The notes below the pieces were generated by a model that did no database searches, was not told the DNA's origin, and saw only the letters and a program-made list of their open reading frames with translations. From DAOTKC01 sp035449045 (GTDB lineage: Bacteria; Bacillota; Clostridia; Christensenellales; CAG-917): DNA of 54,120 bases. The DNA is taken from positions 1 through 54,120 of the forward strand of contig DAOTKC010000007.1 of assembly GCA_035449045.1 (NCBI GenBank), in the 5' to 3' direction. Shown piece by piece: positions 12,001 to 27,000 of the stretch. Within the stretch, counting starts at the first letter, position 1. Every line of letters begins with the position of its first letter. The position numbers were made by a program, and so were the translations under genes.

Positions 12001-15000
12001 TGGTTATCGTGCCGTCTTCTTCGATGACAACGGTCAGCGTCAGATATTTAGTGCGCTCGGCCTCGGGCGAAGCGGTCGAGAAGCCCTCGACGGAAAGCCT
12101 GAACTGAGTGCCGGCAAGCGCCTTGAGCATATCGGGCTCGGTGCCGCCCAAAAGCTTGAATACTGATTCCAGCTTGACTTGGGCGTCGATGCCTATGATT
12201 ATCTGGGTGCTGCTGTTCATGCCCTCAATCTTGATGGCGGCGTCGGTCTCGGCCGAAAGCATCGACTCGAAGACACGTGACCAGTCGTGGACGCCTTGCG
12301 ACGCCGTGCCGCCTATCGATATAGCCGCCGAAATTCTCAAGCTGTCGAAGGAAGGATCGACGTTGAGCAGGCTGGAGAGGTCAAGCGGCTCGCCCGCTAT
12401 CGCGCCCATCAGCGCCTCAATGTTGAGGTCGCCCAGCTTGGTGTAGCCGTCCCAAGTGCCGTCGCCGTCGAGGTCGATGTCATCGGCGCCGAAGATGTCG
12501 GCGGCATAGGGATAGAAGCGCGAGCCGTTGAGCGAGGGATCGTTAAAGCCGAAGACGGCGAGCGAGAGGTTGAGAACCTCGGTGCCGATGCCGTCGAACA
12601 GCCCCACCGAAAGCCCTATGCGCTGATAGGGGTTGGTAATGATGCCGGCGTTGAGGCCGATGTTGGGAATGTAGCCGACTATCTCCTCGTCGAGGAAGAG
12701 CGAGAGGAGGTTTTTAATCATCTTGGAGGAGATGTCAACCTCGATGCCGTCCTGCATCCAATTCATCAGCATGTAGGCGACTTCATAGGGGTTGTATTCA
12801 ACCTCGTCGGAGGTGGTGCCGCTGTCGCTCTCGGCGCCGCCGGAAAGCAGGCTGCCGATGAGGGCGGGCACGGATATGCCGCCCAACGCAAGTTTGGCGA
12901 CGCGGTAGTTGGAAAGGTCGAGATAGATGCTTTCCGTCGCGCTGTCGTAGAATATCGAGAGGAAGCGCCTGATTTCCTCGCCCTGAACCTTGTTGGCCGT
13001 TATGGCGAGGTCGAAGCGTTCGATTTCAAATTCCATCGCCTCTAAACTGAAGCTCAGCTCGGCGTTAATCATGAACTCGAAGAGAACGGAAACGTTGAGG
13101 TTGTCCTCGGCCTCCATGCCGACATCGAGGTCGCCGACGATGCCGGGAACCAGCGTGCCCAGCGTCAGCGGGATATAGGGCGCGATTCTTGCCGGCGCGG
13201 GGAAGACGTCGGCGGTGTAGATGTTGGCGCCGTCCTCAATCTCCTCCTCGGTAGCGACGCGGAAAGTGACCGCAACGTAAATCTCGTCCCCCGTCGCCTT
13301 CTGTTCGGGCGTGGCGGGCTTGAAGACGCCTAGGCTGCTTCTGAAATAGAGGGTGTAGCCGGACGCTTCCAGCGTCTCGAAGTCCTCGGGACGCGCCGCG
13401 GCAAACTCACCGAAGTAGAGCGTTATGTCGGGGTTGGAGACGACGGCGGTAATGTCGATGCTGCCTCTGATTTGAAGCGACATCGCAACCTCCATCTTCT
13501 GAATGAAGAGCGTCTCTTCGCCCCCGAGAATTTCTTCCTCGGCCGCCTTAATGTATTCGCCGTCCTCTTCTTTATAGAGCGTGTAGCCTTTCTCGGTCTT
13601 GCCCGTTTCTTCGTCGTAGGCGCCCTGTTTTTCGGCGTCGTAGGCAAAGTAGTTCAGGCTGATGAGCTCCTCGAAGTTACCCGCGGGCAGGTTGACCGCC
13701 CTGTCGGTGAAGGAGAGGCGCGGCATATTGGTTTTGACGCCAATCATCGCCTCGAAGAAAGCAATCTTGATGACGAGGAGCGCCTCGCGCTCAATCTGCT
13801 TATATTCGCCGTTTTCGTCTTCGACGAAGGTAAAGCTGTCCTCGCCGTGGACGTTCTCGACGTCGACTTTATTGTATCTCACGCCGCGGCGATAGCTGCC
13901 CGAGCCAGTGATGCTGTAGGTATATTGTCCAGTTGCTTCGTTGTAGTCGTAGCGGTCGCCGGTGTAGGAGAGCATTTCGGCATCGGTCAGACGGACGTAG
14001 TAGTAGCCGTCGGCGGCGAGGTCCTCCGAGGTGATGGGCTCGTAGCGGTAGCGCTCGAAGTTGAAGGATATCTTGCTTTCGGCGTCGCCGAAGGCGCTTT
14101 CCTCATAGACTTTGAGCTCGGGTTTGACAAAGAGGTCGCGCCCGATGTTTATCTGCGCCGAGGTTGCGTCGGCGTAGGTCTCGGTTTCGGCGTCGTAGTA
14201 GAAGATTGTGTAGCCCAGCGTCGTCTTGTTGCCGGTGAGCACGCCTCCGTGGACGTCGGGGTCATAGGGCACGTAGCCGGCAAGCAGGTATTCGATGACG
14301 GCGTTGAGGTAAGTCTTCTTGAGCACCAGCTCGGCCATCTTGGAAGTTATCCTGAGCCCCTGCGCCAAACCGGTGACGAAGTTAAGGAGCGACTGGTCCT
14401 TGATGAGCGGCAGGTCGAGGTCGAGGTTGAGCAAGCCGTCCGAGGTAGTGCCCGTGCCTTCTTCGGGTGCCAGCAGCGAGGACGCCAGCGTGCCGATGAG
14501 GGCGCCTACCGCCTCTTTTCCTATCATGAGGTTGGGTAGTCCGAAGTATTCGGCGGCGATATAGATGGCGCCTTCCTTGATGTAGATGCCGAGCATGAGC
14601 TGGGACTTATTCTCCGTCCAAATGGAGATTTCGAGGTCGACGATATCGAGAATGCCGGCGATTATGGCGTTCATGTCGACTCCGCCGCCCGTTAGCAGCC
14701 CGTTCAGAATGGAGACAACGGCGGCAACGTCGATGTCGGCGCTGACCACCAGCGTGAAGTTTTGAGAAACGGGGTTGTTGTAGACTGTCGATTCGGCAAT
14801 CATTTCGCCGAAGGAAGGCAGAAGCGCCGCGAACAGCTGGGTATACTCCGTCGTGCCCACCGGCGAATCAATGCCGAGGTCGACGCGCCACGACAGCGAC
14901 ACTTTATCCATGTCGTTGAAGTCGGTGAAGTTGGGTGAGGTGAAGTAGCCCGCCTCGTAGTCGAATATATCGCGCTGCGAGAACTTGAGCTCGACGTCGG

Positions 15001-18000
15001 AGAGCTTGAACGACACCGTCATCTTCTTGGCGATGTTCTTGCCGTCGACGCGCTTATAGGTGCCGAGCGCGTCCTCTCTGAAGTGCTTGGCGAGCACGTA
15101 GGGCTCAAAGCCCGTCAGCGCCACGAAAGCGAGCTTGGCCTCGAGGGTGGTGTATACTGTGGCGTTGACCTTCTTGTAGGCCATGTCGCCGGTGTCGAGA
15201 TAATAGATGTCACCCTTATGTCCGGCGTGGAGCGCGGCGTCATATTTAAAGAAGCTTTCGACGCCGTCAAAGAGCGCGTAGGGAGTCAGGCCGAGGAGCC
15301 TTAAGGCGGCGGCCTTTTCGGCGTTGGTGGCGCCGTATTCCGCGCCCGCGGGAGCGTAGGCGCCGTTCAAAATATAATAGATACCGCCGCGGTAGAGGTC
15401 GTGCTTGACTTCGTCAAACTCGAAGTAGCCGCTGTAACGCGTGAGGTCGGACGCAAGCTCATCCTCCGACATCGGCAGATAGTCAAAGTTCTTGACCATG
15501 GAGCCGCGGGTGTCGGCGGTGAACATGCTGGGGATTTCGACGTAGACCGTCTTGGGCAGCGTGCGGATGTAGTCGGCGTTCTCGCGCGCGGTGGCGCCGG
15601 CGTAGGCGTTCGTTTCGGTGTAAGTGCCCGCCTGCGGATCGCGCAGATAAATTTTGCCGCTGTAGTCGGCGTGCACATCATTATCGTAAGGCACATATTC
15701 GTCGCCGACGAAGGCGTAGGGCACTCTGCGCATGGCGCGGATTTCGTCGAGGCCGGCGCGAACGTAGTCATCCGTCGCCACGTCGTAATAGTAGTAGTTG
15801 GTGTAGCGGCTGTGCAAGGAGCTGTATTCGTCGTAGGGGATGAGGTTGGAATATCTGTCCCACATCGAAATGACGCCGAGGTATTCGGCTTCCGCCGTCG
15901 CCCTCGAGTATCTGTCGATATAGGTATAGGGGCTGTCGGCGTCTGCCTCGATGGCGAGCATCAGCTCAAAGACGAGGGGGTCGGTGGACAGCGTCAGCGC
16001 GGCGCCGAAGCCGACTTCGGGCGCAATGAGCTCGCTCACTCCGAGCAAATCAAAGACGAACCTGAAGAAGTCGCGCGCCAGGCTTATCTTGAGCTCTTCG
16101 GCGTCAAGCTTGATGGTGGCGTCGTAGTCGTCGGCCGTCGTCGAGGCCGAGGTGCCGCCTCTGCCGAGGTAGCCGCCCAGCATATTCTCAAGATATTCGC
16201 CGAGGCCCATGCCCGCAATCAGCGGGTCGCTGTAAGAGAGCCGCGGGAAGTCGAGCTTGCTGAGGTCGGCGTAGAGCACGTTGTTGACGTAGTAGAGGCC
16301 TATCCACATCTCTTGATAGGTGCCGAATACCGAATAGAGCTCGATGCCTATCTTGGTGTTGTTGAAGTTGCTCCAGTCGACCGAGGCCATGAAGCGGAGC
16401 TCGAAATTCATTTCGGAGCGGCCGGTGCCGTCGTCGGGAATCTCGACGGTAAAGCCGGTGAGGTCGCCGACCAAGTCGGTCAATGCCTTGCCGATGTCGA
16501 CGGTGCCGGGGTTGACGCCCCAGTTAAACTTGATGTTGAAGGAAATGTTGGTGATGGTGCTGTCGTAGGCGATTGCCTCGGAAAGCACGCGTTCGGGAAC
16601 CAGCGTGCCGGTGCTGCCGAAGCCTATCGAGAATTCCCTAAGCCGCAAACTGACGTCGAGAACGCCGATATTAAGGCCTAGCGCGAAGGAGAGGTCCTGA
16701 ATGGATTCGACGTTTTCCTTGCCCACCTCGAGATAGAGCGCCATCGAATCGAAGACGGAGACGACGTCGCCCAGCTCGGGCATCAAGAGCGAAAGGAGCA
16801 CTGCGATGAACTCGCGCGTCACGCTGAGCTGAATTTCGGGGTCGCTTATCATGAGCGCGATGACGGCGTCTCTCACTACCGCCTGCGCCAAATTGCCGGA
16901 AGTCCCGCCGTCCGAAGTGGTGGCGGTGTCCTCGGGGACTATGACGTTGGTAATCTTGTCGACGAAGTCGGGGACATAGGCGACGGGCGCGCCGTCGAAG
17001 ATGCCGGTGCCGTCGATGTAGAGCGTGCCGTTGGCGAGGTAGATGCCCGCTATCGGCTTGAATTCTTCATCCGAAACCTTGTCGAGAAGCTCGAGCGCGA
17101 TCTCCACCGCGTTCCAGTTGGCGTAGAGCAGGTCGGAGATTTCAAAGGAGCGCATCAGCCTGCCCGCTTCGAGGTATTCGGTGTAGTCGTTGATTAAATA
17201 ATAGGTTACTTCGGGGTCGAAAGCGCTAATCGCGGCGTATTCGTAGTAACCCGCCTCGTTATAGGTGAAGTAGTTCTTGAGCGGGTTGAACGCCGCGTCG
17301 GCGGAAAGGGCGGTGAAGGAGCCGCGGTAGTAGGTCTTGCCCGCCTCGAACGCCGCTATCTCGGCAAGCTTATAGCTCTTGGCGGCGGCATCGAAAGTGT
17401 AATACCTTATGTGCTCGGAATAGGGCTCGCCCGCCTCCACCTTGACGAACAGCTTGCTCGCGGGAACGAGGAAGTAGGCGCCGAATTCGGCGGAATAAGC
17501 GAAGTAGGACTTGTCGGCCGCGAAATCCTCGCCGGGTTTGGCGTAGACTGTGGCGGAAAGTCCGGTCTTGGTGAGGTAAATCGCGCCGTTGAGGTTGAGT
17601 CGCGCGACGTAGAACACCGCCTCGGCGTCGCCGATGACGTCGAAGGGCGAGAGCTCGGTCAGCGTGTAGCTCTCTTCGGCGGTGCCGTATAAGGCGTAGA
17701 CGGCGTTTCGGTCGAAAGCGGTGCCTGCCACGATGGCGGGCCCGAACGAGGTAATGGTGTAGTAGGTGATGCCCGCCTCGAACGCTTCAATGTCGGCGAC
17801 CGTATATTTGCCGTCGACTAGGACGAAATACACGGCGGCGGGGTCGAAGATCGCGGTGTTTGCGGTGAAGACGGCGCGGCGCACCGTCTTGCCCGAGGCC
17901 GACATCGCGTTGAGGTAAGCCGCCGAGAACAGGAATTCGGCGAGCTCATAGCCCGTTTCGGTTTGGACGTAGAAGTTCTTGGGCGCGTTCAGATAGCTGT

Positions 18001-21000
18001 AAGAGACTTTGTCGTAGACTACATAGTCTACTTCGGGCTCGGCGGCGGGAATAAACTTGTATTTGCCGTCCTCGCCTTGGTTGACGACATAATAGCTCTT
18101 GCTCTCGTCGTATTCGGCGCCCGCTTCGACGATGGCATAGCCGTCGGAGAGCGAGGCGTTGAGGCCGAAGAGGTCGGCGAGGTTGACGCTTGCCGTAAGC
18201 CTGCCGTAGAGGTTGGAGTATTTCTCGCCTAACTCAAGCGCGAAGGAGGGCAGAACGTCGACCTCGACGCCGAGCGAGGAGAGCAGGCCGGGCAGCAGCG
18301 AGGTCAGAATTTCCGACAAATCGTAGATTGTGTTGGCGTCGGTTTGGATATATTCGCCCTCGCTGTCGGCGATATAGGTGCCGGTGTTTTGGTCGTAGCT
18401 ATAACGCTGGGCGTCTTCGGGAACCGAGCCGACTGAGGAAATGTGGACGAAGCCCTTGGAAATGGCAAGCTCGACGCCCGCCGTCAGCGACAGGTTGACG
18501 GTTTGGGTGAGAAGGTTCTTGACATCGGAGAGCTGCGCCACCTTGGTGTGGTCGAGAACGAGGCCGGGGGTGCCGAAGTCGAAGTTGTAGGTGATGAAGG
18601 ACAGCTTTAAGCGGATGCCCTTCTTGAGCGCCAGCTGAATATCGACGGTGACGTTCTCGGAGTTGACTCTGGGATCCTTGAAGTTGACGAATAGTCCGCT
18701 CGCTTTGCCCGTCAAAGCGCCCGTTTCGTAGTCGTAGAGATCAAAGTAGTCGGCAAAGTCGATGTCGCCTATTTGAAGCCCGAGGAGCTTGAATACCTCA
18801 CTCAGAACTTCGGTCGAGAAGGCGCGGCTCTTCAACGCGATGCCGAACTGATTGTTGTTGAGATAAATCTTGTCGATAATACCGCTTAAAATGACGCCGA
18901 TGATGCCCATGTCGATGCCCTGCGGCTCTTCGGCGGGATCCTCGGAGGTCGTCGCCGTGGCGTCGGAGACGTCGATGGGAGTTCCCGCTTTGGGCGGAAT
19001 AATCAAATCGATGAGGTTAAGCCCCGAAAGTTTGAAGGAAGGCCCGCCTATGCCATCCTTATCGGTCGTCAGACCCTCCATATCGACGTAGAGAGTTCCC
19101 TCGCTGTAATAGACCATGACGGCGTGGTTAGCAGAGGAAATTTCCACGCCCAGCTCCAGCGTGCTTAAAAGTTTGTTGATAATGTCGGTAGTTTCAAGCC
19201 CCGAGGTCAGAATGGAATAGATGTTGAGCGGCGCCAGATTGACGGAGCCGAACAACCGGAAGGTGATGACGCGGTGGATGGGATCGTTGATGGCGACGGT
19301 GAAGCCGAGGCGCGCCAAGAAGTCGCTTAAGCCGATGCCGCCCAGCTCGATGCCGGAGAGCGCGCTCGCCACCGAATCCATGCCGACGATGCCGTCGATG
19401 ATGGCGGAGAGGTCGTGGGGACGACGCTTGAAAGTGCCGTAATTATCCTGACGGTAGGAGCCGACGACGAGAACGTAAGGCGTCTCGCCCGCGGGAATGG
19501 CGGCAAGAGATGCCACCTCGACGTAGGCCTCGCTTCTATCCGGCGCCGCCTCGTTGAGGTAATAGAATTTGGTATAGCCCGCGTGCGCGATGGGATCATA
19601 GGGGAAATAACTGCTGAATAAGTTATAGCTCGGCACCGTTTCGTCGGCCTCGACGGGGATATATGCGGCGTCAAGTTCGTATTCAATCGCGAAGGTGACG
19701 TCGAAGTTAATGATCTGGTTCTGGCCGAAGTCGGTAAAGCCGTCGCTGTCGGAGACGGCGTTGGATATGCGCCCCGAGATGGTATTGGACTTAAAGAGCG
19801 CTATTGTGGGATCGCCCGCAAAGACGGTGAGGTCGAATATCGAGCTCGACAGGCTGATTTCGACGGCGGGGCGCTGGGTGTTGACTTCGAGGCGCGCCTC
19901 GACATTGAGGTCGTCGAAGAAATCGACGATTTCGCCCGTCTCCTGCTCGACGAGGTAACCGAACACAGTCGGCATAAGGTTTTCGAGCAGCGCGTAGACG
20001 AAGGTCTGGGTGATCGTCATCTTGAGGTTGTGCTCGGCAAGCGCCAAAATCAGCTTGGCGCTCTTTATCTTTGCCTCGTCCTCGCCCAAGGCGCCGTCGT
20101 CCGAGGTGGAGCCGTCGTCGGAGGCCGAGGGAATAAGCCCATTGATAAGATTATTGATAAGCTCGCTCACGCCGATGTCGGTCAGTTTAAAGGGCTTGCT
20201 GTTGAGCATGCCGGTATCGACGTAGATGGTGCCCTCGCGGATGTAGATGCCGAACACCGTCGAGTTATCTTTATTGTTGATGATTTCCACCAAAATCTCG
20301 GTCGAGAAAGCGTCGTTTCTGTTGAGGTTGGCCTCGATGATGAGGGAGAGATCCAAAACGCCGTTCTCCTCGATGAAGCAGCCGAACTCGAGCGCGAGGT
20401 CGGCGACGAAGGCGCTCACGATGTCGCTTATGGGTATTTCACCGTGCTTGAGCTCGAGGTATAAGCCGGCGCGGAGCGAAATCGAAATGGTGGAGAGCTC
20501 GGAGAGAGATACGAAGTCGTTTCTGTCGATGCCGGCAAGCGTGGTATCGGAGAAGCTGACCTTGAGCCCGCCTATGCCGACGGCAATCCCGAAGGGATCG
20601 ATGCCTATGCCGAGCTGGAGCTCCTTGTCGATTATGCTGTAGCCCAGCTTGCTGTTTTCGGCGTTGAGAAGGGGCAGCGCCGCCGTGCTTCCCAAAAGTA
20701 GCACGAGCATCTCATTCAAAAGGTTTTCGCCCAAATTGATTGAAATGGCCTCGGTGGAAATCGAGAGCGAGCGGATAGCGGCGTTGATTATGCCGAGCAC
20801 CGTTTCCATGGTGGCGTTGGCGGCCTCGTCGTAGGCAGGCGCGGATTCTTCGTCCTCCGCCGTTACCGCGGCGCCGGTGCCGTCGGCGACCGTCAAACCG
20901 CCCGAACCCATATTGAGAAGGTCGGCGAGGGATAGGTCGTCGATTCTGAGTTTAACGCCGTTCATGAAGCTGTTGTCAAGCTCGAGGAAGAGCGAGCTCG

Positions 21001-24000
21001 AAGCGCCTAAAAGCGAGTCCTCGGTGTAGTAGAGATAGACGCCGATAACTTTCTTGCCGACGCCGTATCTGCCGTTGTAAATTTCCAGACCGAGGTCGGA
21101 GTGCGTGAGGATATAGCCGATGTCAAGACCTCTCTGAATGACGAGCGAGCTTCCCGCCATCACTTGGGCGAGCGTTGCCTCGGTCACTTTGGAGGCATCG
21201 GCATCGAAGTAATAGACTGTCTTGCCCGACGTCGTGGCGAAAGATACTCCGCCGTGGTGGGCGGGGTCGTATTCGGCGATGTAATTCTCGTTATCACCGT
21301 TGTCCAACCGGACGACGAGATTCTCGCCCGCCAGAATGCGGGACGCCGAGGCGTATTGATAAACTCCCTGCCGGTCAAGGTAGAGAACGGGATTGGTATT
21401 CGCGCCGTGTTCGGCGGGGTCATAGGCTATATAACTCGAGCCCGACGCCACGAACAGCGCGCCCGAAAGCACGGCGGCGGTGGTGGCGGGAATGTAAGCG
21501 GCTGAATCGGCGGGATCGACCATGTAAAGCTGCATGCCCTTGGTCGTCACAAAGGAAGCGTAGTCCATGGCAAGCGCGACCGGCGTCGGCACTTCGTCGA
21601 CGGGCACGAAGAGCCTCGACTTTACCGCTTCGTCGGCCGACTGCATCTGTTCGGTTGTGGCGAGCTTAAAGACGGGAAGTTCGGAAGCGTAATAGAGGGT
21701 AAAGCCGTCGTTGGTTACAAAGTATGTCAGGCCGTGAATTTCTTCGTCGTATTCGGCTATGACGCCGTCTTTTTCGGCGTAGATACCTAAGCCGATTTCG
21801 ATTTGGGCTACCGAAGCCTCAACGAAGTTCTTATAGTAGAGGTTGAGCGCGGCCTCGATGTCGGCGTCGGCAACCTCGGTAAACTCGGTGGAGCCGGTAT
21901 TTACGGTGAAGATATTCTCGCCGTTTTCAAGCTCGGGCGTCGTAGCGGCGTTGCGGCGCGCTATCTCGAAGATACCCGTGCCTTCCTCTTTCTGCGCCGC
22001 GGTGGCGAGCGCAAACTTGGATTTCGCCACGTCCTTGAAATAGAGCGGCGTGCCCGCGGCTATGGCGGCGGCAAGCGCTTCGCCCGAAATGGGCGCAAAC
22101 TCGACGTAAGTCATCGCCGTTCTGGCGTCGATAAGCTTCTTGGATGCGGCCTTGAACGTTGCCTGCATAGCGCCGCTGTCGTCGGCTTCCAGACTTCTCA
22201 CAAAGATGAACTCGCCCGCCTGCGCTTGTGCCAGCGTAGCGCGCGAATACATCTCGGCGTCGGAAAGAGCGCCTGCCGTTTGAGTGTAGAGCGTCCAGCC
22301 TTCCTCGGTGGTGCGCGCGATATAGCCGTAGGAATTTCTGTCGTAGACGACGTAGTCGTTGGGGTTGATTCTGGCGTTGAGCATTATTCTGAATCCCAGC
22401 GTCGCCTCGATGTCGGCAAGAATGCGGTATTCGATGAGTAGGCGCGAAATCAGCGTCGAAATGCTGTTGGCGTCGGTGTTGAGAAGGGCGGGGCTGTAAC
22501 CCGCGTCGGTGTCGTGGAGCACGAAGCCGCTCTCGTCGGCGTAGTAGAACAGATAGCTTACGCCGTCGATTTCAACGGTGAAGCCGCCGGTCGTAGCAGC
22601 ATCGGTGACGTTTATGATATAGATGCCGTTATAATCGGAGGAATCCAAAATATTGCCGTTGATTTTGACCGAGGACGGGAATTCGGCGAAGGTGATGTAG
22701 AAAGAAATGAGATGGGTGCCGGTAAAGCCGTAACGGTTCAAAACTTCGGCGTCGGCGGGGAATACTTCGCCCGAGATTTTATAGATGTGCTTGGCCGAAG
22801 AGGCGAAGTCGTAAAGCGCGCCCGAGCCCAAAGCCGCGCGGGCGTTTGCCGCGGTGTCAACCGACATCGCGATGTTCTGTTTGACACCCCCTATCGCCGA
22901 GGTGGGCGAAACGGGCGTGCCGAGCAGAGAATGCAAAATTCCCTCAAGCTCGAAGTCGCCCAAATCCCAGTCACCTTGACCGGGTTTAGTGTATTCGGCG
23001 GAGAGCTCGATATAGCCCGACGCTTCGACGTAGACCGAGGAGATACCCTTGCCCAGCGCGTCGACTATGGTATAGTCGTCGGTGAAAGTGGTCTTGGAAA
23101 TATTGTGCGCGGCGAAGTCGATTTCGGGGACGTAGACGCCCAGCTTGAGGCCGAGTAACCCCGGGATGTCTTCGCTGCCCATTTCGAGCTGGATGTATCC
23201 GTTGGCGGGAGTCTCGCCCTCGGCGTATTCCAAGCCGAGCTCGAGGACGACCGAGTTTATATTGATGCCGACATAGTCCAAAAGGATTTCGGAAAGGCCG
23301 CGGACGAGCTTTAAGCTCATGCCGGAATCGGCGACGGTGAGAAGAGCGAGGAAGGCCATGCCGTATTCCGAGGTATCGCCGAGGAGGGTGTCGTAGTCGT
23401 AGTCGAACGACGAGGTGCCCGCCGAGCCCTGCTTGATGAGGAGCCCGCCGATAAGTTCCATGATATCGATGGGTATGGCCGCCTTCTGGACGCCCATGCC
23501 TGCGAGGTCGACATAAAGCATGCCGCCGACGTAGTAGAGCCCCATTATGACGTTGCCGCTTCTGTTAGACACCTCGAGCAGAATCTGGGTGTTGTTGTTT
23601 TCGGTGTTATAAGTGGCGTTCTTATAGAGCGTTCTGTATTTGAGCGCCGTCGCCTTGTCGATTTCGACGTAGGCTTTTCTCGGATAGCTGTAACCGTAAA
23701 GCGTGCCCTCGTAGGCGGGCAGCATGGAAGCGGGAATTTGGGTATAGACGCCTTCCGCCGAATTGTAGGCGTAGGCGGTGTGATATTTTATGGCGGTGGC
23801 CGCCGACACCGAGACGAAGGCGCCGGTGGCGGCGTCGAAATAGAAAACGGAGCCAGAGTAAGAGGGGGTCAGTTCGGCGTCGGTCAAAATCTCGCGGTCG
23901 AAATAATACTGCAAAATAGGAGCGAGGTCGAGGTTGGCCTGAATCTTCAAGTTCAGCCCCGCTTCGATGTTTTCCAAAATCTCGATGGTGGGGTCGATGG

Positions 24001-27000
24001 TGTCGTCGACGCGCTTAAAGCCGTTTTTGAGCGTGAAGCTCTTGCGATTGACGACGCCCGCCGCCGTGGCCAGCGTGATTTCAAAGGAATCGGCATGCGA
24101 AATATCGACCAGCATGACGACGCCCTCGTTCGCGCCAAGCTCGGGCACGAAGTAGGGCGCGCCCGAAACCGAGACGAATCGGCCGGCGGCCTCGAGCTCG
24201 GCGCGGGTGAGGCCGAGGTTGAAGGCCAGAATGTAGGGGTTGCCCGGCGAGAACACCGACACTTCGTTCAAAAGCGCGGGCGCGGCGGGATAGACCCTGC
24301 CTGCGATTAAGTAAGACGCCGTGGCGGGCGAGCCGTCGCCGTCGTCGACGTTTTCAAAGTTGACATATTGGCGGGCACCCGAGAAAGTCGTCTGCCTGAC
24401 GCCGTCGAGGTAGGTCTCGTAGCTCATAAGATTGAGCGTGGAGAACAGCTCGCCGAACATCGAATCCAAACTGATGGTGGAGCTCGCGAGGTCGAGCTCG
24501 ATATATCCGCCCAGCTCCAGCCAGACGTTGGGCGCCTCGAGAATGTCGATGTAATCCATTGAGTTCTCGGGCTCGAAGTCGGCGCGGGCGAGCGAAAGCA
24601 CGATGGAGCCGAAGCCAAAGCCCATCTCAAAGGTGTCGGGCACTTTCATGAAGATGTTGAAGCTCATGTCGGAAAGGTCGAGCCCGTCGGGGAACTCCAG
24701 CGAGATGCCGAAGCTCGAGAACATCGTTTCGTCGACGCCGTAAGGCACGGTGGGGTCGTTTTTGAATATTTCGATGGCGGCGTCTATGCCGATTAAATCG
24801 CCGAGCAGACTGCCCGAGGCGTCCTTGCCATACATTCCGAGCAGGGCGAGAACGGCGGTCAGCATGTTCTTGGCGATATTGATTTCCAAAAACTCGGTAT
24901 CGAGGCGGATGTCGCTGATTACCGCGGCGATAAGCGCCATCACAGTTTCGGTGGTGAACACCGCGCCCAGTCCGCCGCCGCCTTCGTCGGCAGTCGTGAA
25001 TGCGCTCTCATACCGTCCGTTGTTGAGGAAGGTGGAGATGTCCATCTTGATTTTGGAGATGCCGAGGACGGGCGCGTCGAGATAGATGACTTTGTTGACG
25101 AGCGTCAGCGTTAAAACCTTTTCGCCCGTAATTTCGTTTTTGACGGTCAAAAGGAGGTCGGAGGACAAGAAATCGCCCAAATTGGCGTTCGCCTCCAGTT
25201 TAAACGACAGGCTGGTGTTGCTGTCGGACTCATACCTGATTAAAAGCCGCGCCAAAATCTCGCCTATGCTGGCGTTCTTCATATCGAGATAGGCATTCCA
25301 CATGCTTTCGTTTTCACTGATATTGAGGTCGAAATTGCCCTCGATGGAAAGATAAACCCCGCTGAGCGCGAACTGGCCGTTCTCGTCAAGCGGGATATAA
25401 GTCGCCAAATTCTCGGCGGAATGGAAGTTTGGCATGGTGTAGTCTTTAATCAGCGTGCCGAACTCGATAGTGGGAACGGACAGCGAAATGACTAAAAGGT
25501 CGGAATAATCCTCGCCATTGGGGCCGGGCTCGTCGGTGCCGATGTTTACGATGATTCCCAGCGAGTTGAGGCCGAAGGTGCCCTCGCTGTCGACGCTGAT
25601 ATCTACCGAGGTTATCGGCAGTGTCAGCCCCGGCGAGATGAGGCCGGTAATCTCGTTGATGACGTCGCGGGTCAAAAAGGCGTTTATGCTTTCAAGGAAG
25701 AGAAGGCCGGTGCCGCGCTCTATCTCGACCTCGTTCAAAATCCTGATGATGAGGTCGAAGATGTCGGTAGTTTCCTCTTCTTCGTCGGCGCTGATTTCGG
25801 CAAGCTGTTCGGAGAAAGTCTTGTTGTAGCCGAGCGCGGCGGCGAGTTCGGGGTCGTCGGGCGTGGCGTAGGTGAAGAAGGCGTCCAACATCGCCTGGGC
25901 GAAGGCGCGCTTGTCGGCGGGCGCCGTTTCGTCCTCGACGACGTCGGCCAGAAGCGCCGTCGCGACGGAGGCTCCGGCAGCGCCTATATTAGGCGCCATA
26001 AGACTTTCGAACAGGTTGTCGATGACGCCCAGAATGAGGTTGGTGAGGTTGAGCGGCTCGCCGTTTAAGTAGCTGATTTTGAACTTGCCCGCGCCGAGGC
26101 CGGTCATGTCTATGTAGAGCGTTTCGTCGGAGCCGACGTAATACGCCCCCAGCCGCTGGACGCCGCTGCCCTTAAGTTCCAGATAGATTTCGGTGTTGTT
26201 GTTGTCCTTTAAGTCGATGGCGCCTCTTATAATGAGTTCGAGGTTGAAGTAAGCGCTGCCCTTGCCTTCGGCGACTCGGATTTCCTTTTCAAGCAGCGCG
26301 CCGCCTATGTTGATGCCGCCGGCGAGCGAACCCAGCGAGTCAAGCATGGATGCCAGAGTGTAGATGTGCTCTTTGGCGACTATCGTCATCTCGGCGTTAA
26401 GCGAGAGGGTAGTGAAGGAGAAATCGCGAAGGTCGGTGAGGTTGAACTCGGGGAAGACGATGATGGGCGCGGCGGAGGAGTCCATATAGTTGATGCCCAT
26501 CGAAATGCCCAGCGGGTTGTCGCCCTGAACTTTGGCGTCCAGCCCCATTCCCAAAAAAACGCCGTCCTTGGTGTCGAAGCGGAGGTCGATGCTGAGTGTT
26601 TTCAGCGCTTCTAAAATAGCGAAGATATCCCAGCCCAAAAGCTTGTCGACGATTAAGTTGATGTCGTCGCTTATCATCGGCACCACCATCTCCATCACCG
26701 CGCCGAGTAAGCCGGTAATGTTGGCGCCGGGCATCACTACGCGCTGGACGCCGCCGCCCATGTCGTAGACCAGCCCCTCGTTAAAGAGAAGAGTGGCGAT
26801 TATGCCCTTTAAAATCATGTCGCCGCCTAGCGGCAGGTTGAGGCCGGCAAGAATATCACCAACGTTGAGATCGGCAAATTGAAGCAAAAGATCCATGATG
26901 CCGGTGGCGTCGAATTCGCTTCCCAAAAGCTCGAATTTAAGCCGGATATTGTCCCAAACGTCCTTTATTTTGACAAAGAGCGCGGTAAAATCGATGTCGT

